Source: Heyndrickxia sporothermodurans
GTDB lineage: Bacteria; Bacillota; Bacilli; Bacillales; Bacillaceae_C
NCBI GenBank assembly: GCA_018333075.1
Contig: BORH01000002.1
Span: 62,001 to 126,000 of the forward strand
Direction: 5' to 3'
Length of the DNA stretch: 64,000 nt
Within the stretch, counting starts at the first letter, position 1, and each line of letters starts with the position of its first letter. Positions 46,886 to 55,937 of the stretch are shown one piece after another. A model generated the notes under the pieces. The model did no database searches and was not told the DNA's origin. It worked only from the letters and a program-made list of their open reading frames with translations. The position numbers and the translations under genes are program-made.

Positions 46886-47718
46886 TTATTTTGCTTTTAT
46901 GGGATTAGGGTTCATAAAGGATCTATGCATTTCGATAGAACGTTTTGTCGTACTTTTAACTGCTTCTTTAATTGCCCGATCTCCACCAAATTGTTTCAAT
47001 GCTAATAAACCAGCTTCAGTTGGTCCATTAGGTGCCGCTACGTTTTTACGTAACTCTTCTGGAGAACCTAATTTGGATAAGACCATTTTCGCTGCACCAA
47101 GGACTGTTTGAGATAAAATCGATCGAATTTGCTGCACAGATAACCCGCCTTCAATTCCCACTTGCTCCATCTGTTCCATAATAAGCTGGACCACTATCAG
47201 CAATTCCTGTAAAAACATCCATGTTTTGATCTGGTATTACATATACCTCACCAATACTTCTAAGTAACATTTTTGCCCATTCTAATTGGCTTTCTGTTAC
47301 ATGATTTCCAATCGATATAGCCGTAGCTGATTCACCGATCATACTAGATGTGTTGGGCATTACACGAATGACTGGCTGGTTTACTAATTTATCTTCATAA
47401 TAATCAAGTGGAACACTTGTAATTACTGAAAGAATTAGCTGATTTGAATGTATTGAGTGATTTAGTTTTTCAAGAATTTCTTCAATATTTTTAGGCTGTA
47501 CAGCTAATACAATTAGATCAAATTCTGATAACTGAGTATTGATTATCATATATATTAATCTTAAATTTAAATTGTAGTTCTTTAAGCCGGTTATAATTGC
47601 TTTTATTTTGAACATAAATATCATTCGCAGGAATCATCGACGACTGGATAAGACCAGAAATGATTGCCTCAGCCATCGGACCTGCTCCAATAAATAAAAC
47701 TTTTTGGTTTTGTAGCAT
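46886..47718 (-). pseudogene. proC: Pyrroline-5-carboxylate reductase paralogue, frameshifted
   Basis: Three frames together give a ProC-family protein. From ATG 47718 (AAAAGGAGAG upstream): KVLFIGAGPMAEAIISGLI, the NAD(P) loop; a shift near 47555 leads to LIVLAVQPKNIEEIL and VIRVMPNTSSMIGESATAIS; a second shift near 47170 leads to EGGLSVQQIRSILSQTVLGA and GPTEAGLLALKQFG. The conserved GSGPAY and NGPTEAGL motifs are recognisable, with GIAGSGPAY altered to GIADSGPAY. Bacilli usually carry several ProC paralogues, so loss of one is tolerable. Confidence 0.88.
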
Positions 47719-47920
47719 AATTTCTCTCCTTTTCAATTCCTTCATCGTAACATGTTCAGAAAGAATGACAAGGCGAATTTTTAACAGGTATGGTTTTTTA
47801 TACAATTTTATTATTCGTAGAAAAATGTAAAAAAACTGACAAGAGTTGAATGAAAAATGAATAGGAAATAACCTATTTGAGAAAGAAATCTATTAATAAA
47901 TGAATCAAGGAGGAATTATA

Positions 47921-48406
47921 TTGAACCCCTCAATCTATGTCAAGTGGAGTAATCAAAATATCAAACTTACATGGCTTCCAAATTTTATCCCTGAGCAACA
48001 TTTAGTGACAAGTTCACACGGATTTTGTTTTTATCAAGGTAAAATATTATTAGTAAATATATCTGGTAGGGGCTATACAAATCCCGGTGGGCACCTAGAG
48101 GATAACGAAACTCCTGAGGAAGCATTTATTAGAGAAGCTTATGAAGAAGCTTATGTTAGAGGAAATACATACTTTCTTGGGGCTATTGAAGTAAATCATG
48201 AAGAAAATCCACTTTTTGATACAAATGGAAAGTATCCATTAATTGGCTATCAAACTTACTTTCGAATGGATATTACAGATTGTCTTCCATTTCTAAGTGA
48301 AAATGAATCTTCATCTCGAATTTGGGTTGAGCCTTCACTTATCAAGTATGTTATTAACGATCACGACTTAGTTTTAAATATTTTAGAAGAAGCACAGTTA
48401 AGGTAA
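47921..48406 (+). CDS. NUDIX hydrolase
   Basis: 161 residues. NUDIX box GGHLEDNETPEEAFIREAYE followed by EAYV contains the GxxxxxE and RExxxE metal residues. TTG start at 47921 with AAGGAGG seven bases upstream. It would hydrolyse a nucleoside diphosphate linked to another moiety; substrate unknown. The segment LPNFIPEQHLVTSSHGFCFY leads into the fold. Confidence 0.85.
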   Translation: MNPSIYVKWSNQNIKLTWLPNFIPEQHLVTSSHGFCFYQGKILLVNISGRGYTNPGGHLEDNETPEEAFIREAYEEAYVRGNTYFLGAIEVNHEENPLFDTNGKYPLIGYQTYFRMDITDCLPFLSENESSSRIWVEPSLIKYVINDHDLVLNILEEAQLR

Positions 48407-48416
48407 CGTGATTTTC

Positions 48417-48506
48417 TGCAAAGTGTCTATTACCATTATCTACTTTAATATCCACTTCTTTAGACCTTACCACTATATTTAGTAGGATGGTGTCTGACAC
48501 TTTGCA
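48417..48506. repeat. Inverted repeat TGCAAAGTGTC / GACACTTTGCA
   Basis: Perfect 11-bp arms at 48417-48427 and 48496-48506 lie in the gap between the convergent NUDIX and glutathione peroxidase genes. The right arm is part of GGTGTCTGACACTTTGC, a motif found repeatedly between genes in Bacillaceae from general knowledge. A related AGTGTCTGTCACT occurs near 21410. Confidence 0.55.
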
Positions 48507-48537
48507 TTTAATTAGCCTCTTTATTAACGCCCAACTT

Positions 48538-49020
48538 TTAATCATTTAATAATTGTTTAATTTCCTCTTGTAATGTAGAAGGTTTGACAGTTGGGGAGTG
48601 TCTTGAAACAACTTCACCTTTTCTATTAATAAGAAATTTTGTAAAATTCCATTTGATCGCTTTAGTACCAAGTAACCCAGGTGTTTCTTGTTTCAAATAT
48701 TGAAACAACGGATGAGCCTCTTTCCCATTTACAATAATCTTTTGAAACATCGGAAAGGCAACTCCGTAATTTAAAGAACAAAACTCTTCAATTTCCTTCT
48801 CGTCGCCTGGTTCTTGATTTTTGAATTGGTTACAAGGGAAGCCTAAAATTTCAAATCCTTGATTTTGATACGTTTCATACAAATCCTGCAATTCCTTATA
48901 TTGTGGAGTAAAACCACATTTACTTGCTGTATTAACGATCAATAGTACCTTTCCTTTATATTTGTCCAGTGATTGTTGTTCTCCATTTAATCGAAGAGCA
49001 TCAAATTGATAAACGCTCAT
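48538..49020 (-). CDS. bsaA: Glutathione peroxidase-family thiol peroxidase
   Basis: 160 residues. The catalytic tetrad is visible: Cys35 in [12 protein letters not shown], Gln in GFPCNQF, Trp and Asn in KWNFTKFLI. It has Cys instead of selenocysteine, like B. subtilis BsaA, and probably uses thioredoxin to reduce peroxides. It begins directly after the stop of the TIM-barrel gene, whose end provides GGGAGGGG, so the two are coupled. Confidence 0.9.
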   Translation of the reverse strand: MSVYQFDALRLNGEQQSLDKYKGKVLLIVNTASKCGFTPQYKELQDLYETYQNQGFEILGFPCNQFKNQEPGDEKEIEEFCSLNYGVAFPMFQKIIVNGKEAHPLFQYLKQETPGLLGTKAIKWNFTKFLINRKGEVVSRHSPTVKPSTLQEEIKQLLND

Positions 49021-49854
49021 CTAATTCCCCTCCCATTTCAAATTGATTAACTGGTCAATCCAATCGATCCCTTCACATACAAATTCCTTAGTTGGATTTG
49101 TATGTGGGGTATGCTCCAACACAAAGTAAACATGAGAACAAGTAGATAAATACTCAATAATTTCCTTAAGCCGATAATGTTTAAGATCTTCCTCATATGA
49201 GGGATGTACGGGTACCCAAATATATTTATCACCCTGAAATTCAATATTATGTAAATGAACTACTTTTATTTGTTCCTTCCATTTTTGGATGTACGTAATC
49301 GCCTTGTCCTCCATAGCTATTAAATAATCACCAATATCAATACAAAGGTAAATCCCATACTCAGCCCATAGTTCAATCGGAAATTGATGCAGGTATTGAA
49401 TTCCCGCTGGAGATCGTTGTACTCCAAGCTTTGGTTCACATACAATCGGAATGGAATATCTCTTTTGTAAAATCGATAACTTTTTCAAACCATTTTCGAT
49501 AATGGAATTACTATTAGAAGAAGAAGCTGACTTAAAATAAGGAAAATGAACTAAGATATAATCTGCATTCAAATTTGCCATTCTGGCTACCTCAGATTCA
49601 AACTGACACCAAGCGGTCTCAGGTTCAAATTGGACCTTTTCCAGTAGGTCATATTTACTTTGATTTCGAAAAAGAGGTGAATGCAAAGCAAACGATACGT
49701 CATATTTTTCTTTCAGCTTGATAAATTGTTGGAAAGCTTTTTCGTTTGGAAATTCTCCTATTTCAATATGATTGATTCGTGGATGGAACAATTCGATAAA
49801 TTTGTTTGGATTTGTTAATATGGTACTTCCAGAAATTCCGAGTTTATGAGCCAT
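49021..49854 (-). CDS. Xylose isomerase-like TIM-barrel protein
   Basis: 277 residues of the AP-endonuclease-2 / sugar phosphate isomerase fold: KLGISGSTIL, HIEIGEF, SFALHSPLF, ADYILVHFPYF, VCEPKLG, LCIDIGDY, VVHLHNIEF and YFVLEHTPHTN carry the strand-end His, Glu and Asp residues of the metal site. Substrate unknown. Upstream partner of the glutathione peroxidase gene with no gap. AAAGGGGA ribosome site. Confidence 0.8.
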   Translation of the reverse strand: MAHKLGISGSTILTNPNKFIELFHPRINHIEIGEFPNEKAFQQFIKLKEKYDVSFALHSPLFRNQSKYDLLEKVQFEPETAWCQFESEVARMANLNADYILVHFPYFKSASSSNSNSIIENGLKKLSILQKRYSIPIVCEPKLGVQRSPAGIQYLHQFPIELWAEYGIYLCIDIGDYLIAMEDKAITYIQKWKEQIKVVHLHNIEFQGDKYIWVPVHPSYEEDLKHYRLKEIIEYLSTCSHVYFVLEHTPHTNPTKEFVCEGIDWIDQLINLKWEGN

Positions 49855-50062
49855 TTTATATCCCCTTTAATCATTTATATTTATTTTAATACATGAAATG
49901 TTAAATGAAAAAGAAAATTGGAGACGAATTAGCCACTCTACACTTTACAAGTATATTACATGTATGACCTGATGAACGAACGAAAAACTGAGGACTTGCA
50001 ATAAGGTTTTAAAAGCTAACATATTTCTAGTTAATAATTGGAAAGTATTACGTTTTTACAAA

Positions 50063-50103
50063 TAAAAAAACGCATGGACATCACATAAGTAACACCAAGC
50101 GTC
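50063..50103 (-). terminator. Terminator of the pcp-pxp operon
   Basis: Minus-strand ACGCTTGG and CCATGCGT (seven of eight paired) followed by TTTTTTTATT. Confidence 0.6.
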
Positions 50104-50145
50104 TAATAATAATAATTACAATTTATCTTAAAAATAATTGTCCCA

Positions 50146-50907
50146 TTATTTCTTTCTCCACGATTGAACCGATATTCCATTAACTTCTAGTTCTTTTCTT
50201 ACTTTTCTAGCAAATTCAAGTGCGTGTTTTCCATCACCATGAATACAAATTGTATCTGCCTGTATGGGAATTTCTATCCCTTCTACAGACATGACCACTC
50301 CCTCTTTTACCATCCGAATAACTTGATGGGATGACTCACTATCATCCGTGATTAGTGCATTATTCATTTTTCTCGGAGTTAATGTTCCATCTTCCTGATA
50401 AGTTCGATCTGCAAACACCTCTTGTGCAGTACGCAGTCCAATTTTCTCTCCTGCTTTCACTAAATGACTACCAGCGAGACCATATAAAATTAACTCCGAA
50501 TTAACATCATAAATAGCCTCCGAGATCGCTTCAGCTAAATTAGGTTGGACAGCAGCCATATTATACAAGGCTCCATGTGGTTTGACATGTTGCAAATTTC
50601 CCCCTTGGGCCTCAACAAACGCTTGTAATGCTCCGATTTGATATACAATGATATCATACGTCTCCATAGGAGAAATATCTATATTTCTTCGTCCAAATCC
50701 AACTAAATCTGGAAAGCCAGGATGTGCACCAATAGCCACTCCTTTATCTAGGGCAATCTGTACTGTCTTCCTCATGATAGAGGGATCACCTGCATGGAAT
50801 CCACAAGCAATATTAGCCGAAGTTACAAAATTTAATAATGCTTCATCATTCCCTTTTTCATAATTACCAAAGCTTTCACCCATATCACAATTTAAATCGA
50901 CAATCAT
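50146..50907 (-). CDS. pxpA: 5-oxoprolinase subunit A
   Basis: 253-residue LamB/YcsF-family protein. Diagnostic blocks: [78 protein letters not shown], and [16 protein letters not shown]. With PxpB and PxpC it hydrolyses 5-oxoproline to glutamate using ATP. Last gene of the operon, 62 bp after pxpC. Confidence 0.94.
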   Translation of the reverse strand: MIVDLNCDMGESFGNYEKGNDEALLNFVTSANIACGFHAGDPSIMRKTVQIALDKGVAIGAHPGFPDLVGFGRRNIDISPMETYDIIVYQIGALQAFVEAQGGNLQHVKPHGALYNMAAVQPNLAEAISEAIYDVNSELILYGLAGSHLVKAGEKIGLRTAQEVFADRTYQEDGTLTPRKMNNALITDDSESSHQVIRMVKEGVVMSVEGIEIPIQADTICIHGDGKHALEFARKVRKELEVNGISVQSWRKK

Positions 50908-50969
50908 TTTTATTTTTATCTCCTTATTCTATTTTTAAATGAACCAACCTAATAAAAGTCACTGCTTAT

Positions 50970-51974
50970 TCATTTTTTGATCATTAATTCAATGCCTATT
51001 TTTACTGTTTGGATCATTTTCTCTTTTTTCTTTAACTCTAATTGAGCTTCCCTTAATGTAATTTCTTGAAAACGAATTTTTTCCCCAGGTTTGCATTGTG
51101 CTAAAAGGGGAAGATCCACCGAAGCAATATAACCGATTTTCGGATACCCTCCTGTTGTCTGACGATCTGCCATTAGAATAATTGGTTGTCCATCAGGGGG
51201 AACTTGAATCGTTCCCATTGATACACCCTCCGAAATCATTTCTAATGGCAGAGATAATTCAAGAGGTTCGCCAGATAAACGATATCCCATTCGATCTGAT
51301 TGGGAAGAAATAATAAATGATTGTTGAAAAAAAAGATTTTTGCTTAATCCAGTAAACTTTTCGAATTGCTGTCCACGAATGACTCTAATTATTTTATTTT
51401 TATAAAGCGGAATAACATTTTCACCAATTAACCATTCCGTACTTAAAAAACGCTGTGTCTCTAGTTGATTTAATAGCTGTTTCTCAAGAAGTGAATTTAA
51501 TAAAGTCGGTTGTAGTGTTAATATGGAATCACCCTTTTTCAATGGACGTCCTTTATATCCTCCTATTTTAGCTCTAACATAAGTACTACGACTTGCGAGT
51601 ACTTTAGGAACATCAATGCCACCTGCTAAAGCAATATAAGCTCTACAACCTTTTCTCGCTGATCCCATATTTAAAATACTGCCTTTTCTAATGAGCACGG
51701 GGCGCCCGGTTGGAACCGGTTCGCCATTAATTGTCGGTGAAAAATCGCCTCCACTTATGGCAATGAGTTTTGTTTCGTGAAATAGAAGCTTTGGCCCATT
51801 TAAGGTCGTTTCCATCACTGCTTCTGTTTCTTTATTTCCGACAAGGAGATTGGCTAACCTTAACGCAATTTTATCCATTGGTCCAGAAACACTTACTCCC
51901 TGCTGTTGATAACCATGGCGGCCCAAATCTTGAATCGTAGTATATAAGCCAGATTGAAGTACTTCAACGCACAT
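50970..51974 (-). CDS. pxpC: 5-oxoprolinase subunit C (KipA-like)
   Basis: 334 residues, carboxyltransferase/allophanate-hydrolase-2 type. Family blocks: GLYTTIQDLGRHGYQQQGVS, SGPMDKIALRLANLLVGN, AISGGDFSPTINGEPVP, GRPLKKGDSI, SDRMGYRLSG, SEGVSMGTIQVPPDGQPIIL and DRQTTGGYPKIGYI. ATG 51974 preferred for GGGAGGAAGG spacing; two bases separate it from pxpB. KipA relatives in B. subtilis also influence sporulation kinase signalling with KipI. Confidence 0.93.
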   Translation of the reverse strand: MCVEVLQSGLYTTIQDLGRHGYQQQGVSVSGPMDKIALRLANLLVGNKETEAVMETTLNGPKLLFHETKLIAISGGDFSPTINGEPVPTGRPVLIRKGSILNMGSARKGCRAYIALAGGIDVPKVLASRSTYVRAKIGGYKGRPLKKGDSILTLQPTLLNSLLEKQLLNQLETQRFLSTEWLIGENVIPLYKNKIIRVIRGQQFEKFTGLSKNLFFQQSFIISSQSDRMGYRLSGEPLELSLPLEMISEGVSMGTIQVPPDGQPIILMADRQTTGGYPKIGYIASVDLPLLAQCKPGEKIRFQEITLREAQLELKKKEKMIQTVKIGIELMIKK

Positions 51975-51976
51975 GA

Positions 51977-52681
51977 TTAACCTTCCTCCCAACTTGCAAA
52001 TTCTTCAGCAGTTATCGATCGAAAGCGAACAAAATCACCTGCATTTAGTAAGCTAGGATGGTCCTTTTCATTTCGAAATAATCTTATTGGTGTTTTTCCG
52101 ATTAACTGCCATCCACCTGGACTTTCAATCGGATAAATTCCTGTTTGTGATCCACCAATTCCAACACTTCCCTTTGGTATTTTTACTCTAGGTGAACAGT
52201 GACGTGGTGTAGCAATTCTTTCGTCCATACCACCTAAATATGGAAAACCTGGAGCGAAGCCTATCATATAAACGAGATATTCAGATTTCGTATGAATTTG
52301 AATCACATCATTTATTGAAATTTCATTATATTTAGCAACATATTCTAAATCAGGTCCAAACTCACCACCATAGCAAACAGGAATTTCAATGATATTTTTT
52401 TTCTTAGATGCCGTGCTCGCAAGCTGTACTAGTATTTGTTTTAGTGTTAATTGTACAGCTTCATATGGATAGTCATTTCCGAGTTGAAATAGACGAATAG
52501 GGTCGTAATATACAGTTAGAGTTGTAAAACCTGAAACGATTTCAATCATCCCATCAAAGGGATGATTGCGTAAATAGTCGAACATGTTTATGACTTTTTG
52601 ATGTATTTGTTCATCAATTTGATTCCCTAGCTTAATAATTATTCCCGAGTCTCCAAGAGGAGAAAATTCATACCCGTTCAT
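51977..52681 (-). CDS. pxpB: 5-oxoprolinase subunit B (KipI-like)
   Basis: 234 residues, carboxyltransferase domain subdomain C/D type. Blocks: EFSPLGDSGIIIKLG, YDPIRL, IPVCYGGEFGPDLEYVAK, VYMIGFAPGFPYLGGMDERI, TPRHCSPRVKIPKGSVGIGG and YPIESPGGWQLIGKTP. Partner of PxpC and PxpA. Its gene is second, 47 bp after pcp. Confidence 0.94.
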   Translation of the reverse strand: MNGYEFSPLGDSGIIIKLGNQIDEQIHQKVINMFDYLRNHPFDGMIEIVSGFTTLTVYYDPIRLFQLGNDYPYEAVQLTLKQILVQLASTASKKKNIIEIPVCYGGEFGPDLEYVAKYNEISINDVIQIHTKSEYLVYMIGFAPGFPYLGGMDERIATPRHCSPRVKIPKGSVGIGGSQTGIYPIESPGGWQLIGKTPIRLFRNEKDHPSLLNAGDFVRFRSITAEEFASWEEG

Positions 52682-52728
52682 TCTTTCCCCTCCTTCATCT
52701 ACAATAACTGGTAATTCATATAATTATT

Positions 52729-53379
52729 TTAATTCAGCTGACCGCCTTGAATGACAATATCCTCCTCAAAGTTGACTGCTGCATCAATCGCAATTTCTAG
52801 TCCTGATACTATCATATCAAGGGACATACTGGGACTTGCAGGACGATGTACTGTTTGCTCTGGGAGAAATGGAATATGGATGAAGCCACCTTTGATTGAT
52901 GAGCTTTTATTTTGTTCAATCCTATTCATTAGACCATAGAAAATATGATTACAAACGAAAGTACCTGCAGTTTGTGAAATGGAAGCAGGTATCCCTTTTT
53001 CCTGCATGTTTTTCACCATTGCTTTAATTGGCAGGGTAGACCAATAGGCTACAGGACCTCCAGCAATAACTGGTATGTCAATAGGTTGATTTCCTTCATT
53101 ATCTGGGATACGCGCATCATCTACATTGATTGCTACTCGTTCAACAGTAATCGATGATCGACCACCAGCTTGTCCAATACAAATGACAATATCCGGATGA
53201 CTACTTTGAATTGCATTTGATAAAGTTTCTATCGATCGTTTAAAAACAGTTGGAATTTCGCATATTTCAATACTATAATTTTCAGTTCTTTTTCCTTTTA
53301 ATAATTTTATGGCTTCTAAGGCAGGGTTTACTTTTTCACCACCAAATGGGTCAAAACCCGTAACAAGTACTTTCTTCAT
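52729..53379 (-). CDS. pcp: Pyrrolidone-carboxylate peptidase
   Basis: 216-residue cysteine peptidase that removes N-terminal pyroglutamate. Catalytic Glu80 ([11 protein letters not shown]), Cys143 ([13 protein letters not shown]) and His168 ([10 protein letters not shown]) are in place. First gene of pcp-pxpB-pxpC-pxpA: the released 5-oxoproline is the substrate of the oxoprolinase that follows, so the operon turns pyroglutamyl peptides into glutamate. GAGGAAGAAT precedes ATG. Confidence 0.95.
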   Translation of the reverse strand: MKKVLVTGFDPFGGEKVNPALEAIKLLKGKRTENYSIEICEIPTVFKRSIETLSNAIQSSHPDIVICIGQAGGRSSITVERVAINVDDARIPDNEGNQPIDIPVIAGGPVAYWSTLPIKAMVKNMQEKGIPASISQTAGTFVCNHIFYGLMNRIEQNKSSSIKGGFIHIPFLPEQTVHRPASPSMSLDMIVSGLEIAIDAAVNFEEDIVIQGGQLN

Positions 53380-53398
53380 TATTCTTCCTCCAATTCTA

Positions 53399-53636
53399 CT
53401 ACTCTCCGATTTTCATAACTATTTTTTTCTTCACAAAGATTCTGCATATTGGAAAAGCAATTCTGAGTATCTCTAAGCGATAACGAAAATTTGTGCAAGC
53501 TAGATTTGCATAAATTCCCATAGCATTATTCTTAAGTTCCATATCAGCAGTTTCAATTTATGTTGTTTCGAAATTCCAATTATATTTAGAATTATTATTT
53601 TCATGATAATCTTCATAAAACTCAAAATCAATGATA
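53399..53636 (-). pseudogene. Possible small gene remnant upstream of pcp
   Basis: A coding-like minus-strand frame (IIDFEFYEDYHENNNSKYNW...FETT), a TAA, then in the same frame METADMELKNN-like codons (ETADMELKNNAMGIYANLAC, FRYRLEIL) to TAG at 53399. A GGGAGTG site lies in front but no ATG. May be a decayed small gene; low confidence. The rest of the 53380-53855 interval has a minus-strand terminator and nothing else recognised. Confidence 0.25.
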
Positions 53637-53671
53637 AATCACTCCCTATTTCATAAAACAGCTGAAATAAA

Positions 53672-53704
53672 ATAAAAAGCAGTGAATCAGGATCACTGCT
53701 TAAT
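53672..53704 (-). terminator. Minus-strand terminator without adjacent gene
   Basis: AAGCAGTGA / TCACTGCTT stem, followed on the minus strand by TTTTATTTTA. No minus-strand gene ends directly before it. Confidence 0.75.
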
Positions 53705-53855
53705 AGGATTCAAATATATATTATTTTTAAGAAAAAATTATTTTCAAAGAAAAGGCATATCACTTCCGAAAATAACGTTTTGTCACAAAGTTTTCCCTTT
53801 CCAATTTTCAGAAATCCTTTTACAATAAATATAGAAATTTAAGGAGAGAAATACG

Positions 53856-53954
53856 ATGAATAATATATGGATTCCTATATTGAGTATAATGGTTATTATT
53901 TATATAGTGATTGGAATTTTCCTTGTTCGCTTTTTAAAAAAGAATAAAAAATAA
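53856..53954 (+). CDS. Single-helix membrane microprotein
   Basis: 32 residues: MNNIWIPILSIMVIIYIV then GIFLVRFLKKNKK. One membrane helix and a basic tail, with AAGGAGAGAA at ideal spacing before the ATG. Too short for standard calling; ribosome site and composition support it. Function unknown. Confidence 0.55.
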   Translation: MNNIWIPILSIMVIIYIVIGIFLVRFLKKNKK

Positions 53955-53999
53955 TAGCCATTTGAGCAGAGAACTCATTTTTTTCATAAATAAGAACGA

Positions 54000-54479
54000 T
54001 TACATTTCTTGGTTATTAACGGCCATTTTTTCCCATCTACATACCCATTTATAAAAATATAATAAGGTTAGTAATAGAAATGGATCAACTAATGCCGAAT
54101 ATCCTAAATTCCACCATCCATAATGAAAATATCCCCAAGGCTCAGGCAATAATGTAAGTGTTTCGTAAAACAATATCGAAAAATACCAAGCACTGAAATA
54201 TAAAATACGTTGACGTAAAGACTTTTCTAATGGAAACCAATTTAAGAACATCATATTTACTGGGGGAACGATGAAAATAATTGTAGGAATTGCAAGCCAA
54301 TCAATTCCTTTTTTAAAATACCAGTAACCATGATATTTAATATCCACATAGACGTCAACTAATGTTTGTAATGATATGGTAAATAACCAAATGTGAACGA
54401 TTTGATTAATTGTTAGTCTTCTATTTGTACTAAAAGCAACCGTATTAAAAATAAGAATAGCAATTAAGAACCCTATCAT
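54000..54479 (-). CDS. CBO0543-like membrane protein
   Basis: 159 residues with about five membrane helices rich in Trp and Tyr (YHGYWYFKKGIDWLAIP, FLNWFPLEKSLRQRILYFSA, EPWGYFHYGWWNLGYSALVD). The pattern fits the CBO0543 family of Bacillus/Clostridium membrane proteins; that assignment is tentative. Convergent with the 32-residue gene. AAAAAGGAAG ribosome site. Confidence 0.65.
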   Translation of the reverse strand: MIGFLIAILIFNTVAFSTNRRLTINQIVHIWLFTISLQTLVDVYVDIKYHGYWYFKKGIDWLAIPTIIFIVPPVNMMFLNWFPLEKSLRQRILYFSAWYFSILFYETLTLLPEPWGYFHYGWWNLGYSALVDPFLLLTLLYFYKWVCRWEKMAVNNQEM

Positions 54480-54560
54480 TGTATAGAAACTTCCTTTTTC
54501 TCATTTTACTTTCTATATTTAGAAAATGAATTACATTCCTAACAATTGATTAAAGCTAAG

Positions 54561-55004
54561 CTAATCAAGAAATGCCTTTAGCATCCAAATATGTTTTTCT
54601 AGTCTTCCTTGTAAATCATTTAATAAATCCAATGTTGGCTGATCATCAAGTTCTTCGGCCAGTTTCCTTCCTGAACCTATAATTTCTTGTACAATTTGAC
54701 CCAAATCTTTAATTAACTGTTTGATTATTTCACTTTCTTCGTCATCAGCCTGTGCTTCAATTAATGTTGTTTCTTTTAAATACTTAATCATTGTTGCTAA
54801 AGGCTTCCCTCCAATAGTTAACACCCTTTCAGCTACCTTATCCAAATCCTTAGCCATTTCATTATAAAGTTCTTCAAACTTATTATGTAATTCAAAGAAA
54901 TGCTTCCCTTGAATAAACCAGTGATACCGATGTAATTTTATGTACAAAACTGCAATATTAGATAATTCCTGATTTAAAAAATTGATTAATTTTTGATTCT
55001 CCAT
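54561..55004 (-). CDS. dps: Dps-family ferritin-like protein
   Basis: 147-residue mini-ferritin. The ferroxidase residues are seen in YIKLHRYHWFIQGKHFFELH and NKFEELYNEMAKDLDKVAER; the remainder is four helices ending HIWMLKAFLD. Would store iron with peroxide and may shield DNA. ATG 55004 preferred over an upstream TTG for spacing to AAAGGA. No PerR box recognised upstream. MrgA and Dps cannot be distinguished here. Confidence 0.9.
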   Translation of the reverse strand: MENQKLINFLNQELSNIAVLYIKLHRYHWFIQGKHFFELHNKFEELYNEMAKDLDKVAERVLTIGGKPLATMIKYLKETTLIEAQADDEESEIIKQLIKDLGQIVQEIIGSGRKLAEELDDQPTLDLLNDLQGRLEKHIWMLKAFLD

Positions 55005-55072
55005 TAACAAGGTTCCTTTCTAAAATTATTTACTATTATTTTCTCCCTAAAATTCAGTCCTACCCTTAAAAA

Positions 55073-55109
55073 TCAAAAAAAACACAGGTACTTTTAAGAA
55101 CCTGTGTTT
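55073..55109 (-). terminator. Terminator of the 41-residue gene
   Basis: AAACACAGGT pairs with ACCTGTGTTT; followed on the minus strand by TTTTTGATTTT. Confidence 0.9.
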
Positions 55110-55117
55110 ACACAATA

Positions 55118-55243
55118 TTAATATTCAATTTCTTCATAATCCTTTGGTTGTGGCAAGGGTTGACTCGGTAATTTTTTTTTTCTATTTGTATTTGAATTTT
55201 TATTGATCCTATTAGGGTTATTTTTTTGAATAGGTTGATTCAA
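55118..55243 (-). CDS. Small basic Asn/Lys/Pro-rich protein
   Basis: 41 residues from TTG 55243, with GAGGTG six bases upstream and a strong terminator right after the stop. The sequence is disordered and basic (KNNPNRINKNSNTNRKKKLP) and ends acidic (KDYEEIEY). Layout and composition resemble small spore-associated Bacillus proteins, but no family is recognised. Confidence 0.55.
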   Translation of the reverse strand: MNQPIQKNNPNRINKNSNTNRKKKLPSQPLPQPKDYEEIEY

Positions 55244-55290
55244 TTTGCTTCACCTCAAGATTATTTTGAGAAAAACAGTTAAAAATATTC

Positions 55291-55788
55291 CTATCTAAAA
55301 TCTGTAAATTTAGTCGTATCTTTATTTAGCCTAATGATAAGATTTTTCGGTATAAGTAACAGTAGATAACCTAATAAGCCTCCAATTGTATTGAGCATGA
55401 TATCATCTACGTCAAATTCCCCTACATGAAATAATAGCTGAAATGTTTCTACTTGAAAAGTTAATAAAAACGTTAATATTAATATTTTCATTATGCCATT
55501 TAGTCTTTTTATTAGTAACGGAGCGAGAAAACCTAAAGGTATAAATAGTAAGACATTTCCAAATAAATTTAAAAACCAAATTAAAAATTCAAAATGGTCG
55601 TAATATTCAATATACATGTTAATGGTTTTAAACTGAATAATATTATAGTTTTCTTGTGAATCAGGAAGTCGATAACGACCTAGAAAAAGAATATAATAGC
55701 TATAATATGAATAAATGATAAAGATTAACCAGAAAATCCATTTCAATCTTTTCTTAATTTGTTTAAGGTTTATGTAGTGGAACATCAT
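55291..55788 (-). CDS. VanZ-like family protein
   Basis: 165 residues with four membrane helices. VanZ pattern: FLNLFGNVLLFIPLGFLAPL, then a late VETFQLLFHVGEFDVDDIML and NTIGGLLGYLLL. VanZ itself gives low teicoplanin resistance; most chromosomal homologues have unknown roles. GGGGGAAA lies before the ATG. Confidence 0.88.
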   Translation of the reverse strand: MMFHYINLKQIKKRLKWIFWLIFIIYSYYSYYILFLGRYRLPDSQENYNIIQFKTINMYIEYYDHFEFLIWFLNLFGNVLLFIPLGFLAPLLIKRLNGIMKILILTFLLTFQVETFQLLFHVGEFDVDDIMLNTIGGLLGYLLLLIPKNLIIRLNKDTTKFTDFR

Positions 55789-55903
55789 TTTCCCCCAAAA
55801 AAGCTTTTATATTATCTATTTATTTCAATGCATGGGCAACATTTTCAATTATATCTTATTATTTTCTTTTACTTACCTCAAATATGCATTTTCCATTATT
55901 TAT

Positions 55904-55935
55904 AATAAAAAGCAATGAAATCTTCACTGCTTTTG
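55904..55935 (-). terminator. Terminator of cystine importer operon
   Basis: Minus-strand AAAAGCAGTGAA and TTCATTGCTTTT (one mismatch pair) followed by TATTATAAA. Confidence 0.65.
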
Positions 55936-55937
55936 CA

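Noticed and set aside
55010-55075. PerR box upstream of dps
   Set aside because: AT-rich sequence near 55025 has only a partial match to TTATAATNATTATAA.
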